From Phytomonospora sp040655735 (GTDB lineage Bacteria > Actinomycetota > Actinomycetes > Mycobacteriales > Micromonosporaceae): DNA of 64,000 nt. The stretch's first letter is position 1, and the number at the start of each line of letters is the position of its first letter. A model generated the notes under the pieces. The model was not told the DNA's origin and did not search any database. It worked only from the letters and a program-made list of their open reading frames with translations. The stretch covers positions 124,001 to 188,000 of the forward strand of contig NZ_JBFAKK010000004.1 of the NCBI RefSeq assembly GCF_040655735.1. Direction: 5' to 3'. This document shows positions 18,201-27,287 of this stretch, one piece after another. Position numbers and translations under genes: made by a program.

Positions 18201-18572
18201 CAGCGTCGTGTCACGGCCGAGGCCGTCGGCGGCCAGCCTGGTGACGTTGAAGAGGCGGCGGTCGAGCCATCCTTCGCGCAAGCCCGCGGCGGCGTCGGCG
18301 GGGATCACGAAGACCTCGCCGGACCCGTCGTCGGCGAACACGCGGCTGTACCCGACCTCTTCGCGGCCCTCACCCGCCCGGTAGCCCACCGAACCGTCGG
18401 GATAGAGGTGGACGGTGTCGCCGGTGACGAGATGGACCGGTACGCCCGGACCGGCCGAAGGCGCCGCGTCCGCTCGCGCGGACGAGGCGGGCGGTTCGGC
18501 CACGGCGGCCTCGGGACCGGCGCCGGCCAGGGCGAGAGCGGCCAGGAAGGCTAAAGCGGGACGTGTGCGCAT
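15300..18572 (-). CDS. Secreted S8 (subtilisin-like) serine peptidase
   Basis: 1090-residue exported subtilase. A Sec signal peptide (MRTRPALAFLAALALAGA, cleavage near 25) precedes a propeptide of about 170 residues. The catalytic domain shows the triad D217 in AVLDSGYD, H250 in GHGTHVAS and S425 in GTSMAAPH, with oxyanion N346 in VVSAGN. A cysteine pair (VCDDFGACDD) lies between. The region from about 480 to the end is beta-rich and probably forms Fn3-like or jelly-roll domains common in large streptomycete subtilases. It is a single gene, likely an extracellular protein-degrading enzyme; the substrate cannot be read. Confidence 0.94.
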   Translation of the reverse strand: MRTRPALAFLAALALAGAGPEAAVAEPPASSARADAAPSAGPGVPVHLVTGDTVHLYPDGSVGYRAGEGREEVGYSRVFADDGSGEVFVIPADAAAGLREGWLDRRLFNVTRLAADGLGRDTTLPLIVAGDGSAARRAGVETVTATLGSIGAEAVTVSTEGGRWWSSLVSGSRAGVEHVWLDGKARVTLDVSVPQVGAPQAWDAGYTGAGVTVAVLDSGYDPGHPDLAGRVSEVADFTGTSPEAVDGHGHGTHVASIVAGDGSASSGGYKGVAPEAELLIGKVCDDFGACDDSRVIEGMEWAAANGAAAANLSVGGYPSDGTDPLAMAVNEITGRTGMLIVVSAGNYGVPGSISTPGSADAALTVGSVSKQDTLSDFSSQGPRWGDHAVKPDIAAPGGGITAARAEGTALGTPVDDFYSTESGTSMAAPHVAGAAALLKQAHPAWTAAELKAGLMGSAHPVEGLSVYQQGTGRLDALRAVTQPLSVSQGSVSFGLFPWTHTGPDPARTITYANDSGTALSVNLSVSGTGTTIPAGLLTLDKTAVTIPANGTATVTVTLHPSVREVLGNISAALVATDGVSTARTALGLVLEPELYTLKVISKARPGDTVDGADAAWANLDTGETGYFSDWTDPSVGIQRVKPGRYQVFGVVRTSGPQNRVTVFDTRVTVAGGDKNTVWDTAKGTRPKITLDRAAVLSETNVTLSHGEASIGMNAAADSVVYVAPTGSAPATSLYYSYQPVLHVLSGGVAKHVYTLYFPHTGKLPSAPAYTVKDRELSRERAIFHAQGTANIEGSRLNQVEDSPDGLAGFASITEVPWPSERIEFFTVREGLTWGGFAFVGDGQQYEQLFWAGERTLTPQTVHWNAAPLGAGVGGWENSGGAWLHHGGHLAIWMPMFTGSDQRVRSNYEGPMATGTTSLLDPHGMEVLATEQPCLGGVVVDTMAHGLYTLDCVAERDVPWSVLGTRTTATWKFAVMEHHRMDGTPVGLNAVRIDSPTMRDGFVSRAHRQDLTLDVYRQPGTAPTAATRLRFEVSYDDGATWKTVTVSRVGDHATASLNHPAGADFVSTRVSATDANGASVTATTIRAWGLE

Positions 18573-18702
18573 GGGTCACCCTGTTCATCGCGGACGGACA
18601 AGACGCGCTTTTGCAGTGGAAACGCGCCGTACCGGGAAATGGTTGCAGTCCTAACGATTGAGTCCGGGCCCGCCGCGCCGAGCGCACCGGCGATCGGCGA
18701 TC

Positions 18703-19104
18703 ATGGTCGGCATGGTGCACCTCGGAGAAGTCGTCCTCGTCGTCCGCGATTACGACGAGGCCATCGCGTACTACGTGGACAGGCTCGGCTTCGAACTCGT
18801 CGAGGACACCGAGCTCGCCCCCGGCAAGCGCTGGGTGAAGGTCCGCCCCGCCGGTACGCCGGGCGCCGCGCTGCTGCTGGCCAAGGCCGTCGGCGAGCAC
18901 CAGGAGTCCCGGATCGGCGACCAGACCGGCGGCCGGGTCGCGTTCTTCCTCTACACCGACGACTTCGCGCGCGACCACCGCCGCATGCTCGACGCCGGCG
19001 TCGCCTTCGAGGAGGAACCGCGCCACGAGCCTTTCGGCACCGTCGCCGTCTTCGCCGACCTGTACGGCAACCGCTGGGACTTCATCGAGCGCAAGACCGC
19101 CTGA
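18703..19104 (+). CDS. VOC (glyoxalase/bleomycin-resistance) family protein
   Basis: Single-domain VOC protein of about 133 residues. It has the beta-alpha-beta-beta-beta pattern with VVLVVRDYDEAIAYYVDRLGFELVED at the start (shown in the first 35 residues), RVAFFLYTDD in the second half and the closing strand VFADLYGNRWDFIE, whose final Glu is a usual metal ligand. Members act as glyoxalases, dioxygenases or drug-binding proteins; the substrate is unknown. Two starts are possible, the ATG used here and one nine bases later; neither has a ribosome-binding site. Upstream is the divergent subtilase gene. Confidence 0.85.
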   Translation: MVGMVHLGEVVLVVRDYDEAIAYYVDRLGFELVEDTELAPGKRWVKVRPAGTPGAALLLAKAVGEHQESRIGDQTGGRVAFFLYTDDFARDHRRMLDAGVAFEEEPRHEPFGTVAVFADLYGNRWDFIERKTA

Positions 19105-19175
19105 CGCGCCGCCGGGATCGCACCCGGCCGCCGGTAAGGTCCCATGGCGAAGCCCGCCCGTCCTTGGGAGCCGTC

Positions 19176-19724
19176 ATGCCCGCCCCTCTCCCCGTCGTCT
19201 TCGAAGTGCCCGCAGGTCACCGCGTGAGGCGCTCGATCGCCGTGTGGATCTCCATCGTCCTGGCCGTCGCCTGGATCGCCGTGGCGGCGACCCTGGCCAC
19301 CGGCGGTGTCGGACCCGACCCCCTCAGCCTGCTCCCGCCCGCCGGGCTGTTCCTGATCACCATCGGCGCCGCCCTCGCCCTGCCCCGGCTGATCCCGGCG
19401 CGCGCGTCGGCACTGCGCGTCGAACCGGCCCGCCTCGTCACCGAGGACCAGCGCGGCGGCACGCGCAAATTCCCCGCGCACAAGGTCACCGCCGTCCTCG
19501 GACGCGACGGCGGCGAGCTGATCCTGACCCTCGACGACGCCGAGCGCCGCCGCCCCGCCAACCCGGTCCGCGTCGTACTCGCCCCCTACGGGACCACCGA
19601 CCCCGCGAAGGTCGCGAAACTCCTCGCCCTCGCCAGGGTTCTCTCCGGCGCACCCGACGCCGAGACCCGGCGCACCGTTTCGGCCCTCGGCGGAGAGGCC
19701 GACACGGTTACATTGGCCCGATGA
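19176..19724 (+). CDS. Two-helix membrane protein, unknown
   Basis: 182-residue protein of unknown role. Two membrane helices (about 21-43 and 52-70) are followed by a cytoplasmic PH-like beta domain (VEPARLVTEDQRGGTRKF, AVLGRDGGELILTLDD). GGGAG lies five bases before the ATG; longer readings upstream are out of character for coding DNA and overlap the VOC gene. Its stop overlaps the ATG of the next gene (ATGA), although that gene also has its own -10-like hexamer inside this coding region. Membrane anchoring is the only confident statement. Confidence 0.72.
   Translation: MPAPLPVVFEVPAGHRVRRSIAVWISIVLAVAWIAVAATLATGGVGPDPLSLLPPAGLFLITIGAALALPRLIPARASALRVEPARLVTEDQRGGTRKFPAHKVTAVLGRDGGELILTLDDAERRRPANPVRVVLAPYGTTDPAKVAKLLALARVLSGAPDAETRRTVSALGGEADTVTLAR
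19709..19714 (+). promoter_or_regulatory. Possible internal -10 element (winged-helix gene)
   Basis: TACATT lies six bases before the ATG at 19721, inside the end of the preceding coding sequence. It could give a separate leaderless transcript of the winged-helix gene. Confidence 0.4.
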
Positions 19725-20788
19725 ACCGCGAAGGCGTTCTCCGCTACCGGTACTTCGCGCAGGGACTCGACCGTCCCGACGACACCGCCGGGGCGGTGAT
19801 CGGCCTCGGCGTGCAGGACACCCCGCCGGGCTCGGCCGAGGTCGCGCTCGCCGCGCGCGGGGCGGCCACCGAGGGGACCACCGCCACGTGGACGGTTCGC
19901 GGCGCTCCGCACCTGCACCGGCGTGCGGATCTGCCCGCGCTGGCCGCCGCGCTGTGGCCGCACTCCTCGGCCGACGCGCTGGCCCGGATGGCCGGTGCCG
20001 CGCCCCAGCTGTCCGCGGCGGGCGTCGACGGACGTGAAGCCCTCGCCGCTGTCACCGCCGCCATGCGCGAGGCGGCCGGCGAGCCCCGCACGAAGGGCGA
20101 GCTCAGCGCGGCGGTGACCGCCGCCGTCGACGACTCCTACTCGCGCCTGTGCCCCGGCTGCGGGACCGTCCACGTCTACGAGTCGCTGTTCCGGCTCGGC
20201 GCGCTGCCCGCCGGCCTGGTCTTCGCCGAGGGCTCCGGCCCGCTGACCTTCGTCCGGCTCGACGACTGGCCCGGCGTGCCCTCCGAGCCCGCCGGGACCG
20301 ACGCGCTGATCGGCCGCTTCCTCGAACTGACCGGGCCCTCGTCGCTCGCCGACGTCGCGGCCTTCCTCGGCACCGCTCCGGCCCGGCTGAAGGAGTTCTG
20401 GCCCGCCGGTCTCACCGCCGTCGAGGTCGAGGGGCGGCAATGCTGGTTCCCGGGCGATCCGGACAAGGCCGTCGCCGACGCCGAGCGGCCCGAGTCGGTG
20501 CGCCTGCTCCCGCGTTCGGACCCCTACCTCGGCGGCGATCGCGAACTGCTGGTCCCCGACAAGCGGTACCGCGCCGAGCTGTGGCGCAACCTCAGCCGCC
20601 GGGGCGCGCTCCTCGTCGACGGCGAGATCACCGGCTACTGGCAGATGAAGGCCGCCGGGAGCAGGCGCCTCGACCTGACCGTCACGGCTTTCGGCACGCT
20701 GGACAAGGCGACGCGCCGCCGCGTCGAGTCCGAGGCGGAACTCGTCGCGGCGGCGCGCGGCCGTACCGAGGCTCGCGTGTCGTTCTAG
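19721..20788 (+). CDS. Winged-helix DNA-binding family protein (HTH_42/AlkX-like)
   Basis: 355-residue protein with the layout of the actinobacterial winged-helix proteins related to E. coli YcaQ/Streptomyces AlkX interstrand-crosslink glycosylases: an N-terminal segment beginning MNREGVLRYRYFAQGL, a VRGAPHLHRRADL motif (about 60-72), helix-turn-helix units around 80-150, PGCGTVHVYE, and the C-terminal beta domain RGALLVDGEITGYWQM. The catalytic Gln-x-Gln/His-x-Gln of the glycosylases is not evident; the H-rich APHLHR is the nearest candidate. It may be a DNA-repair or DNA-binding relative; function unproven. Confidence 0.75.
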   Translation: MNREGVLRYRYFAQGLDRPDDTAGAVIGLGVQDTPPGSAEVALAARGAATEGTTATWTVRGAPHLHRRADLPALAAALWPHSSADALARMAGAAPQLSAAGVDGREALAAVTAAMREAAGEPRTKGELSAAVTAAVDDSYSRLCPGCGTVHVYESLFRLGALPAGLVFAEGSGPLTFVRLDDWPGVPSEPAGTDALIGRFLELTGPSSLADVAAFLGTAPARLKEFWPAGLTAVEVEGRQCWFPGDPDKAVADAERPESVRLLPRSDPYLGGDRELLVPDKRYRAELWRNLSRRGALLVDGEITGYWQMKAAGSRRLDLTVTAFGTLDKATRRRVESEAELVAAARGRTEARVSF

Positions 20789-21822
20789 ATCAGTTCGCGC
20801 TCCCGCGCCGGTTCCGCCTCGGCGGCGGCGGCGGTCTTCGCGCGGCTCTTGCCGACGGCGTGGACCGCGGTCATTCCGGCGGCGACGACCACCACGATGA
20901 GGCCGAGGGTGGCGAGGGTGCGGGCGTCGGGGTGGATCAGCGACTGGCCGCGCAGCGCCTGCCAGGTGACCAGTGCGGTGAGGCCGGCGTAGCCGACACC
21001 GGCGACGGCCACGACCGAGCGGCGGGTGCGCTCGTCGCGCAGCCAGGCGACGCGGGCGGCGAGCAGGCTCAGCAGGAGGCCGAGGAGGAGCAGGACCTGC
21101 ATGCCGTGCATGCCGACGAAGTGCGGGATGCGCAGGTCGCCGCCGGTGCTGCTCCAGCCGGTGAAGGGCATGACGGCGGTGTCGTCGCGGATGCCGACGT
21201 TGTGGCTGATGGCCAGCTCGACCGCATTGCCGTTGCCGTCGGTGTAGACGCCGCCCATGGGTTCGGGGTTGAAGCTGATGAGCAGGCCCAGGCCCATGCC
21301 GGCCACGGAGGAGAAGGCGGCCAGGCGGATGGCCAGAGCGGTGGCCTTGTCGCCGATGCGCTGGACGATGAGGGTGATCGCGAGGATCAGGTTGGCCAGC
21401 ATGAGCAGCGGGACGAAGATGCTGAAGATGGTCTGGGTCAGTTCCGCGCCCCAGTCGCCGGAGCTGTTGAAGTGGCTGAACATGCCGCGTGCGCCCTGGA
21501 TGAGGACGACGCCGACGTCGAGGACGCCGCAGAGGGCCAGGACCGTGCCGAGCCACCAGGTGAACCGTTTCCCTTTGTGGGGGAGGGAGAGCATCCAGGC
21601 GAGGGTGAGTCCGTAGGCGACGAAGGCGATGCCGAACTTCATCGGCTTCTCCCACGGGGAGACGCCCATCTGCACGCGGTCGTCGAAGAGGACGCCGGCG
21701 AAGGACACCAGCGTCACCCCGGCCATCGCTACGACCATGATCATGAGCGGCCGGTGCCAGCCGATGGCCTGCCGGAGAATGCCGGCGGGGCGGGTGCCGG
21801 CGGGGGCGGATGCGGTGGCCAT
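20785..21822 (-). CDS. Polytopic membrane protein, unknown
   Basis: 345-residue integral membrane protein with about seven to eight helices and no enzyme motif. Conserved-looking points are VSPWEKPMKFGIAF after the first helix, an HFNSSGDWG loop and FVGMHGMQVLLLLGLLL in the second half, whose His residues could bind a cofactor. The TCCGGAGG-AAAA before ATG 21822 gives a good ribosome-binding site; a longer reading to 21927 lacks one. It overlaps the stop of the convergent winged-helix gene by four bases. Similar proteins occur widely in Streptomyces and relatives without a known role. Confidence 0.75.
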   Translation of the reverse strand: MATASAPAGTRPAGILRQAIGWHRPLMIMVVAMAGVTLVSFAGVLFDDRVQMGVSPWEKPMKFGIAFVAYGLTLAWMLSLPHKGKRFTWWLGTVLALCGVLDVGVVLIQGARGMFSHFNSSGDWGAELTQTIFSIFVPLLMLANLILAITLIVQRIGDKATALAIRLAAFSSVAGMGLGLLISFNPEPMGGVYTDGNGNAVELAISHNVGIRDDTAVMPFTGWSSTGGDLRIPHFVGMHGMQVLLLLGLLLSLLAARVAWLRDERTRRSVVAVAGVGYAGLTALVTWQALRGQSLIHPDARTLATLGLIVVVVAAGMTAVHAVGKSRAKTAAAAEAEPARERELI

Positions 21823-21920
21823 TTTTCCTCCGGAGGGCGCGATCGGTGCTTGCACCACGAATCCTGCGCCGCTTCGTGCCGATCCACATTGGCCTTGGCC
21901 CCACTTCACGAGGGGGGCTA

Positions 21921-21947
21921 GACCCACCAGGGCTCATCCGGTGGGTC
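21921..21947 (-). terminator. Possible hairpin terminator
   Basis: GACCCACC (21921-21928) pairs with GGTGGGTC (21940-21947). It lies about 40 bases past the stop of the minus-strand gene at 21985 and before the next minus-strand gene. There is no T-run. Confidence 0.4.
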
Positions 21948-21984
21948 ACCACGACTCGCACCCACAAGACCCACGGGACAAGCC

Positions 21985-22461
21985 CTAACCTGATTCCTCC
22001 ACGACCGCGTAGGGCCCGTCGTTCCACCACATCGCGTCGACCGTGTACACCTTGCCGTCGCGGTGGAAGCGCACGAGCAGGCGGCTCTTCTCCTCGTCGT
22101 CGACGATGACGGCGAAGCCGTCGCGCGGGGTCGCCGAGACGAGGGTGACCTTCCCCTTGGTCGCGCGGACGGTGACGCTGCCGCCGTCGGTGTGGAAGCC
22201 CTGCTCCCACACGCCGCCGCGGATCTCGTGCCAGCCGTCGAGGGTGCGCGGTTCGGCGCGGCTGGTGGCCGAGTCGCTGGGGGCGTAGGAGGGCGGGTCG
22301 TCGCGGACCTCGGAGATGGGTACCGGCAGCCCGTCGTCGGTGACGGCCGCGGCCATCACCGGGTGCATTCCCAGCCAGGCGGCGAAGGCTGCGACGGCGG
22401 TGGTGGCCAGCCAGACCAGGCAGGCCGCGACGGGTTTCGGCAGGCGTCGCACGGGCCACAT
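21985..22461 (-). CDS. Membrane-anchored hypothetical protein
   Basis: 158-residue protein with a basic N-terminus and one signal-anchor helix (about 11-33), followed by an exported domain. The C-terminal half alternates strands (GGSVTVRATKGKVTLVSAT, then FAVIVDDEEKSRLLVRFHRDG), suggesting a compact beta domain. No family was recognised. It is divergent from the response-regulator gene and may be a target or accessory of that two-component system; this is inference from position. The start was chosen as the last ATG before the helix, because longer frames overlap the divergent promoter. Confidence 0.65.
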   Translation of the reverse strand: MWPVRRLPKPVAACLVWLATTAVAAFAAWLGMHPVMAAAVTDDGLPVPISEVRDDPPSYAPSDSATSRAEPRTLDGWHEIRGGVWEQGFHTDGGSVTVRATKGKVTLVSATPRDGFAVIVDDEEKSRLLVRFHRDGKVYTVDAMWWNDGPYAVVEESG

Positions 22462-22580
22462 CCTGCCACAGGACCGCGTCCATCCGGCGAGGCGAGAGCG
22501 TCTCACCGCCATATGAGGATGAATCCAGGCATGTCCGTTTGTCGATGCCCTCTCGTCTTTCCCCGTGGGAGCGCTAACGG

Positions 22581-22586
22581 TATGGT
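22581..22586 (+). promoter_or_regulatory. Candidate -10 element of the two-component operon
   Basis: TATGGT lies eight bases before the ATG of the response-regulator gene, which has no Shine-Dalgarno sequence. A leaderless or near-leaderless transcript is likely. Confidence 0.45.
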
Positions 22587-22594
22587 CTGGCGCC

Positions 22595-23292
<698 letters not shown>

Positions 23293-23296
<4 letters not shown>

Positions 23297-24645
23297 GATG
23301 GGCCTTCGTCCGCGTCGCGCTGGCCACCACGTCGATGGTCGCGCTGGCACTGCTGATCCCGCTGGCGCTGATCGTCGGGCAGCTCGCCCACGACCGGGCG
23401 GTCACCGCCGCGCGTGACCAGAGCGCCGCGATGGTGACGGTCCTCGCCGTCACCGACGACTCGCAGGAGATCCTCCGCGCGATCCTGAGCACCCGCTCGG
23501 GCGCCAACGGCCACATGGCGGTGCACCTCCCCGGTCGCCAGGTGCTCGGCAGCGAGCACGCCAGTGCCGAGGACGTCATGCTCGCCGCCGGCGAGGGCCG
23601 CTCGCTGACCACACCCGTCGGCACCGGACTGGTGTACCTGCGGACGGTGGCCCTCCCGGCGGGCAAGGCCGTCATCGAGGTGTACATCCCCGACTCCGAA
23701 CTGACCCGCAACGTCGCCGGGGCGCGGCTCGCCCTGATCGCGCTGGCGCTGGTCCTGGTCGTGATCTCGGTGGTCACCGCCGACCGCCTCGCGGCGCGCT
23801 TCGTGCGCGCCGCCCGCGGCCTGGCCGCCGTCGCGGGCCGCTTCGGGGGCGGCGACCTGGCCGCCCGCGCGGACCCGGACGCGCCGGCCGAACTCGCCGA
23901 GGCGGGCGTCGCCTTCAACGCGATGGCCGACCGCGTCGTGCGCCTCGTCGACGCCGAACGCGAGATCGCCGCCGACCTGTCCCACCGGCTGCGCACTCCA
24001 CTGACCGCGTTGCGCCTCGACGTCGACACCCTCGACGCCGGCCCCGAGGCCGACCGGATCCGGGACGCCGTCGACGCCCTCCAGCGGCAGATCGACGAGA
24101 TCATCCTCGGCGCACGCAAGTCCGTCGCCGAGCGCTCCACCGAGACCTGCGACGTCAACGAGGTCCTCACCGAGCGGCTGGCCTTCTGGTCGGTCCTGGC
24201 CGAGGACCACGGCCGCTCCTGGACCGTCGAGGGCAACAACCGTCCACTGTGGGTTCCGGTGCCCAAGGGCGAGCTCAGCGCGGCGATCGACGCGATGCTC
24301 GGCAACGTCTTCGCGCACACCCCCCAAGGCGCCCCCTTCCAGGCGGTCCTCGACGTGCGGCGCCGCATCCTCGCCGTCGAGGACGGCGGCCCGGGCATCG
24401 AGGATCCAGGGCAGGCGCTGACGCGCGGATCGTCGGGAGCGGGTTCCACCGGTCTCGGCCTCGACATCGTCCGGCGGGTCGCCGACACCACCGGCGGCAG
24501 CCTCCACATCGGACACAGCCGGCTCGGCGGGGCGCGGATCGCGCTGGTCTTCGGGCAGCCGGCGGGGGAGAAGAAGCCCCGGCGGCACTGGCGCAGCCGC
24601 CATCGCGCCGAAGAGACCGGCCGCAAGAACGCCAAGGAGATTTGA
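23293..24645 (+). CDS. Sensor histidine kinase
   Basis: 450-residue membrane kinase partnered with the preceding regulator. Two membrane helices (about 5-30 and 145-168) enclose a sensor domain of roughly 115 residues. A HAMP linker (ARGLAAVAGRFGGGDLAAR), the H-box DLSHRLRTPL with H231, N-box MLGNVFAHTP, G1 VEDGGPGI and G2 GSTGLGLDIV follow in order. A basic tail (KKPRRHWRSRHRAEETGRK) is unusual. GTG overlaps the regulator stop (GTGA). The ligand cannot be predicted. Confidence 0.93.
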
Positions 24646-24654
24646 GCGCGCCGC

Positions 24655-24660
24655 TAGGCT
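24655..24660 (+). promoter_or_regulatory. -10 element of a probable leaderless promoter
   Basis: TAGGCT is seven bases before the GTG at 24668. The GGAG between them is too near the start codon for efficient Shine-Dalgarno use, so a leaderless start is favoured. Confidence 0.45.
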
Positions 24661-24667
24661 GGAGCGC

Positions 24668-25327
24668 GTGACAGGACGTACCGCGCTGCTCGTAGGCGCC
24701 ACCGGACTCGTCGGCGGGCACTGCCTCGGGCGGCTGCTGACCGAACCGGTCTACAGCAAGGTGACCGTGCTCGCCCGCCGCGACTCCGGGCACCGGGACG
24801 AGCGGCTCGACGAACGCGTCGTCGACTTCGGCGCACTGACCGCCGCCGACGTCCCCGCCGTCGACGACGTCTACTGCGCACTGGGCACCACCATGGCCAA
24901 GGCGGGGAGCAAGGAGGCGTTCCGCCGCGTCGACCACGACCACGTGCTCAAGGTCGCCGAACTCGCCCACGCCGCCGGCGCCACCAGGTTCGCCCTGGTC
25001 AGCTCCATCGGCGCCGACCCCGACTCCAGGACTTTCTACCTGCGCGTCAAGGGCGAGACCGAGCGCGACCTCGCAGCGGCCGGCTTCGAGTGCCTTGAGA
25101 TCTTCCGCCCCAGCGGACTCGTCGGGGAGCGCGACGACCGCCGGCTCGCCGAGCGGGTGTCGATCCCGTTGCTGCAGGCCGTTTCCGGGCTCCTGGCGGG
25201 CTCGCTGCGGCCCTACCGGGCGGTGCGGGCGGTGACGGTCGCCAGGGCGATGGTGACGGCTCTGCTGGCGGGGGAGGCGGGCTCGCGGGTGAGGACCTAC
25301 GCGGAGATCGAGGCGCTGGGGGCTTGA
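24668..25327 (+). CDS. NAD(P)-binding atypical SDR (HTATIP2-like)
   Basis: 219-residue Rossmann-fold protein of the atypical short-chain dehydrogenase group. The nucleotide-binding motif GATGLVG (10-16) is at the N-terminus; TVLARRD closes the second strand; YCALGTTMAKAGS and FALVSSIGADPDS hold the family's Thr and Ser strand ends; the active-site-like Y-x-x-x-K is YLRVKGETE. The closest general description is the HTATIP2/YwnB type, whose substrates are poorly known. It lies downstream of the kinase gene but with its own promoter-like hexamer. Confidence 0.85.
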   Translation: MTGRTALLVGATGLVGGHCLGRLLTEPVYSKVTVLARRDSGHRDERLDERVVDFGALTAADVPAVDDVYCALGTTMAKAGSKEAFRRVDHDHVLKVAELAHAAGATRFALVSSIGADPDSRTFYLRVKGETERDLAAAGFECLEIFRPSGLVGERDDRRLAERVSIPLLQAVSGLLAGSLRPYRAVRAVTVARAMVTALLAGEAGSRVRTYAEIEALGA

Positions 25328-25363
25328 GGCGAGGGCTCGCTGCGCCGGGATATCGTGCCGCGG

Positions 25364-25435
25364 CGACTCAGCGACTCAGCGACTCAGCGACTCAGCGACT
25401 CAGCGACTCAGCGGGCCAGCGGGCCAGCGGGCCCG
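25364..25435. repeat. Octamer tandem repeat array
   Basis: Six exact copies of CGACTCAG (25364-25411) are followed by two copies of CGGGCCAG (25412-25427) and one CGGGCCCG. The unit of 8 is not a multiple of 3, and the array starts 37 bases after the stop of the SDR gene, so it is not coding. Such arrays change length by slippage. Confidence 0.95.
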
Positions 25436-26573
25436 TGGTTCGAGGACTCTGCGGCAACGCCGACCCGTGCGGTGCGGTCAGCCCGGCGCGGCATCGCCTG
25501 TGGACTGACCGCCCCGGACGCTTTAGCTTCTCTGACGGCGTGGCACTCCTTCACGCCATGCGGTCGGCCCAGGCCGCCGCCGCAAGGTGTGCTCCGGCGA
25601 CGTCCGTGACCAAGCCCTAGCCTTCACGCCCGACTCCGCGCCGCGAAAGCGGCGGAACCGGAAGCCTTCAGATGAGCGCCGCCAGGCCGTGGCCAATGCA
25701 GTCCGAGTCCGCACCCGGCTCGCCCCGCCCGTCCTGGCTCGCTCGCCCCGCCCTTGCCCTCGCGACGCTCTCTCGTCCACGGCTCGCGATCCCTCTGCCA
25801 CCTCACCCCTCGGGCAGACTGCCAACCCGGACTCGCGCCGCGCTGTCGGCCACACGCGGCATCGTCCGTGCTTCAACCGTCCCCGCCGCGCTTCCCGAGC
25901 GGCGCCGCCGCGCTGCCCGGGCGGCCGCCGTACGAGCGGCATGCCGGGCCGAAGGTTTCCGGGTTGAGGGAAGTGGGGCCGGTGGCATTCGTCTACGCCT
26001 GCGAACCCTCGCCCCGCCGCGCTCCGGGAGCAGCGCCACCTACCCTCGCCCTGCTGAGGCCGCCTGCGAGCCCTCGCCCCGCTTCGCGCAGTCGCTTCGC
26101 GAGCAGCGCGCTCGGCAGCCGAGGTGACGCCGCATTGGGCGGCGCGGTGGCCCGGATCTGCGGGTTGAGGCCGGTGGCGCAGGTGGCAGTCGTCTCGCCG
26201 TCGAGCCCTCGCCCAGCCCGCTCCGCGTACAGCAGCGCAAACCCAACCCGCGCGATGTAGTCAAGCCCGCGTGGGTCTTCCGTGCTCCAACCGGCCCAAC
26301 CGCCGCAGCCGCTCCGCGAGCGGCGCCGCCTCGCCTCTGAGGCGAGGCCCGCCGGGGGCATCCAGCGGTCCGCCTTCGCGAGCTAACAGCACCGGGTGTT
26401 CTGCCGTCGCCACTCCGCCCCAGCCCTCGCCGACCCCGCTCGCCCCCGCCCCGCGAGCCGCATCGCCAACCCCGCGCCCCACGCGGCGCCGGCAACAACC
26501 CAACCCCCGCCACGCGCTCGCCCCACCCCTCCCCGCAAGCCAGCCCCCCTACCCCCTCCACCCGGCCGCGCCC
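25436..26573. other. Gene-free, GC-rich stretch with degenerate repeats
   Basis: About 1.1 kb without a credible gene. Open frames in it are rich in Arg, Pro, Ala and Ser, lack ribosome-binding sites and show no domain. The sequence repeats phrases such as GGGTTGAGG, AGCCCTCGCCC and CGCTCCGCGAGC, several of which can fold into short hairpins. No tRNA, transposase or terminal inverted repeats were seen. It may be decayed coding DNA or an array of structured elements. Confidence 0.7.
25960..26240. repeat. Degenerate ~80-bp direct repeat (two main copies)
   Basis: The segment at 25960-26038 recurs at 26161-26240. Both begin CGGGTTGAGG, share GGTGGCA(T/G)TCGTCT, then GCGA or TCGA followed by (A/G)CCCTCGCCC, and end in CGCTCCG and CAGCGC. 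A partial third copy of the second half lies at about 26066-26110. Copies have diverged by substitutions and small indels. Confidence 0.7.
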
Positions 26574-27266
26574 TCACCTCATCTTCCCCAGCCACTCCGC
26601 CAGCAGCGCCGTCTCCCCGTCCGTCAGTCCCCGCAGTGTCCCCGCCCGCACCCGCGCGCGCAGCTCCCCGACCGGGTCGGACCCCGCCCCGGACCCCACC
26701 CCCGCCGCCCCCCTGGTCGTCACCGCCGCCAGCACGGCGTCGCGGGTGCGGTCCGCCAGCGCCGGGTCGCGCTCGTCCTCCACGGTGTTCACCAGGGCGA
26801 ACACCACCCCGACCCCGGCGGCGTGCACCATGTCGGCGGCCTGTGCCGCAGGGAGCCGGAGGAGCCCGGCGGCTTCGGCGCGGTCGAGGATCGACAGCAG
26901 GATGCGGTGTCCTTCGGCGGCGGCCGCGGGGCGGTTGCCGGGCCGGACTCCGCCGTACATGAGCTGGTAGAACGCGGGGTAGGCCAGCCCGAAGGCGATG
27001 TGGGCGTCCCAGCCTTCGCGCAGGTCGGCGATCGGGTCGGCACTGGGGGTGTTGGCGCGCTTGACGGCCAGGTAGCGCTCGAAGCCGTACTCGGCGGTGG
27101 TGTCGAGGAGCCCCTGCTTGTCACCGAAGTGGTGGTAGAGGGTCGGCGCGCCGACGCCGGCGGCCTCGCACACCGCCCGCGTGGAGAAGGCCGCACCGCC
27201 GTCGGCGAGGAGTTCGGCCGAGGCGTGCAGGATGCGCTCGCGCGTTCCCGGGACGGTGTCGTTCAT
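26574..27266 (-). CDS. TetR/AcrR family transcriptional regulator
   Basis: 230-residue repressor-type protein. The N-terminal HTH (about 8-55) has RERILHASAELLADGG, then FSTRAVCEAAGVGAPTLYHHFGDKQGLLD, the standard TetR recognition helix region. The C-terminal helical ligand domain (60-225) includes WDAHIAFGLAYPAFYQLMYGG, seen in TetR_C families that act near oxidoreductases. It is divergent from the alcohol dehydrogenase gene and the spacer holds three similar AT-rich half-sites, so local repression of both genes by TetR with release on binding a small molecule is likely. Confidence 0.92.
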   Translation of the reverse strand: MNDTVPGTRERILHASAELLADGGAAFSTRAVCEAAGVGAPTLYHHFGDKQGLLDTTAEYGFERYLAVKRANTPSADPIADLREGWDAHIAFGLAYPAFYQLMYGGVRPGNRPAAAAEGHRILLSILDRAEAAGLLRLPAAQAADMVHAAGVGVVFALVNTVEDERDPALADRTRDAVLAAVTTRGAAGVGSGAGSDPVGELRARVRAGTLRGLTDGETALLAEWLGKMR

Positions 27267-27287
27267 GGCCCGATCTTACCCGGCGGC

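Noticed and set aside
25364..25435. CRISPR-like repeat array
   Set aside because: Units of 8 bases are directly adjacent with no spacers, so this is a simple tandem repeat; no cas genes are present.
25587..26260. Small proteins encoded in the repeat-rich gap
   Set aside because: Frames are Arg/Pro/Ala-rich, several overlap each other in different frames, none has a ribosome-binding site, and the DNA is better explained by repeats.
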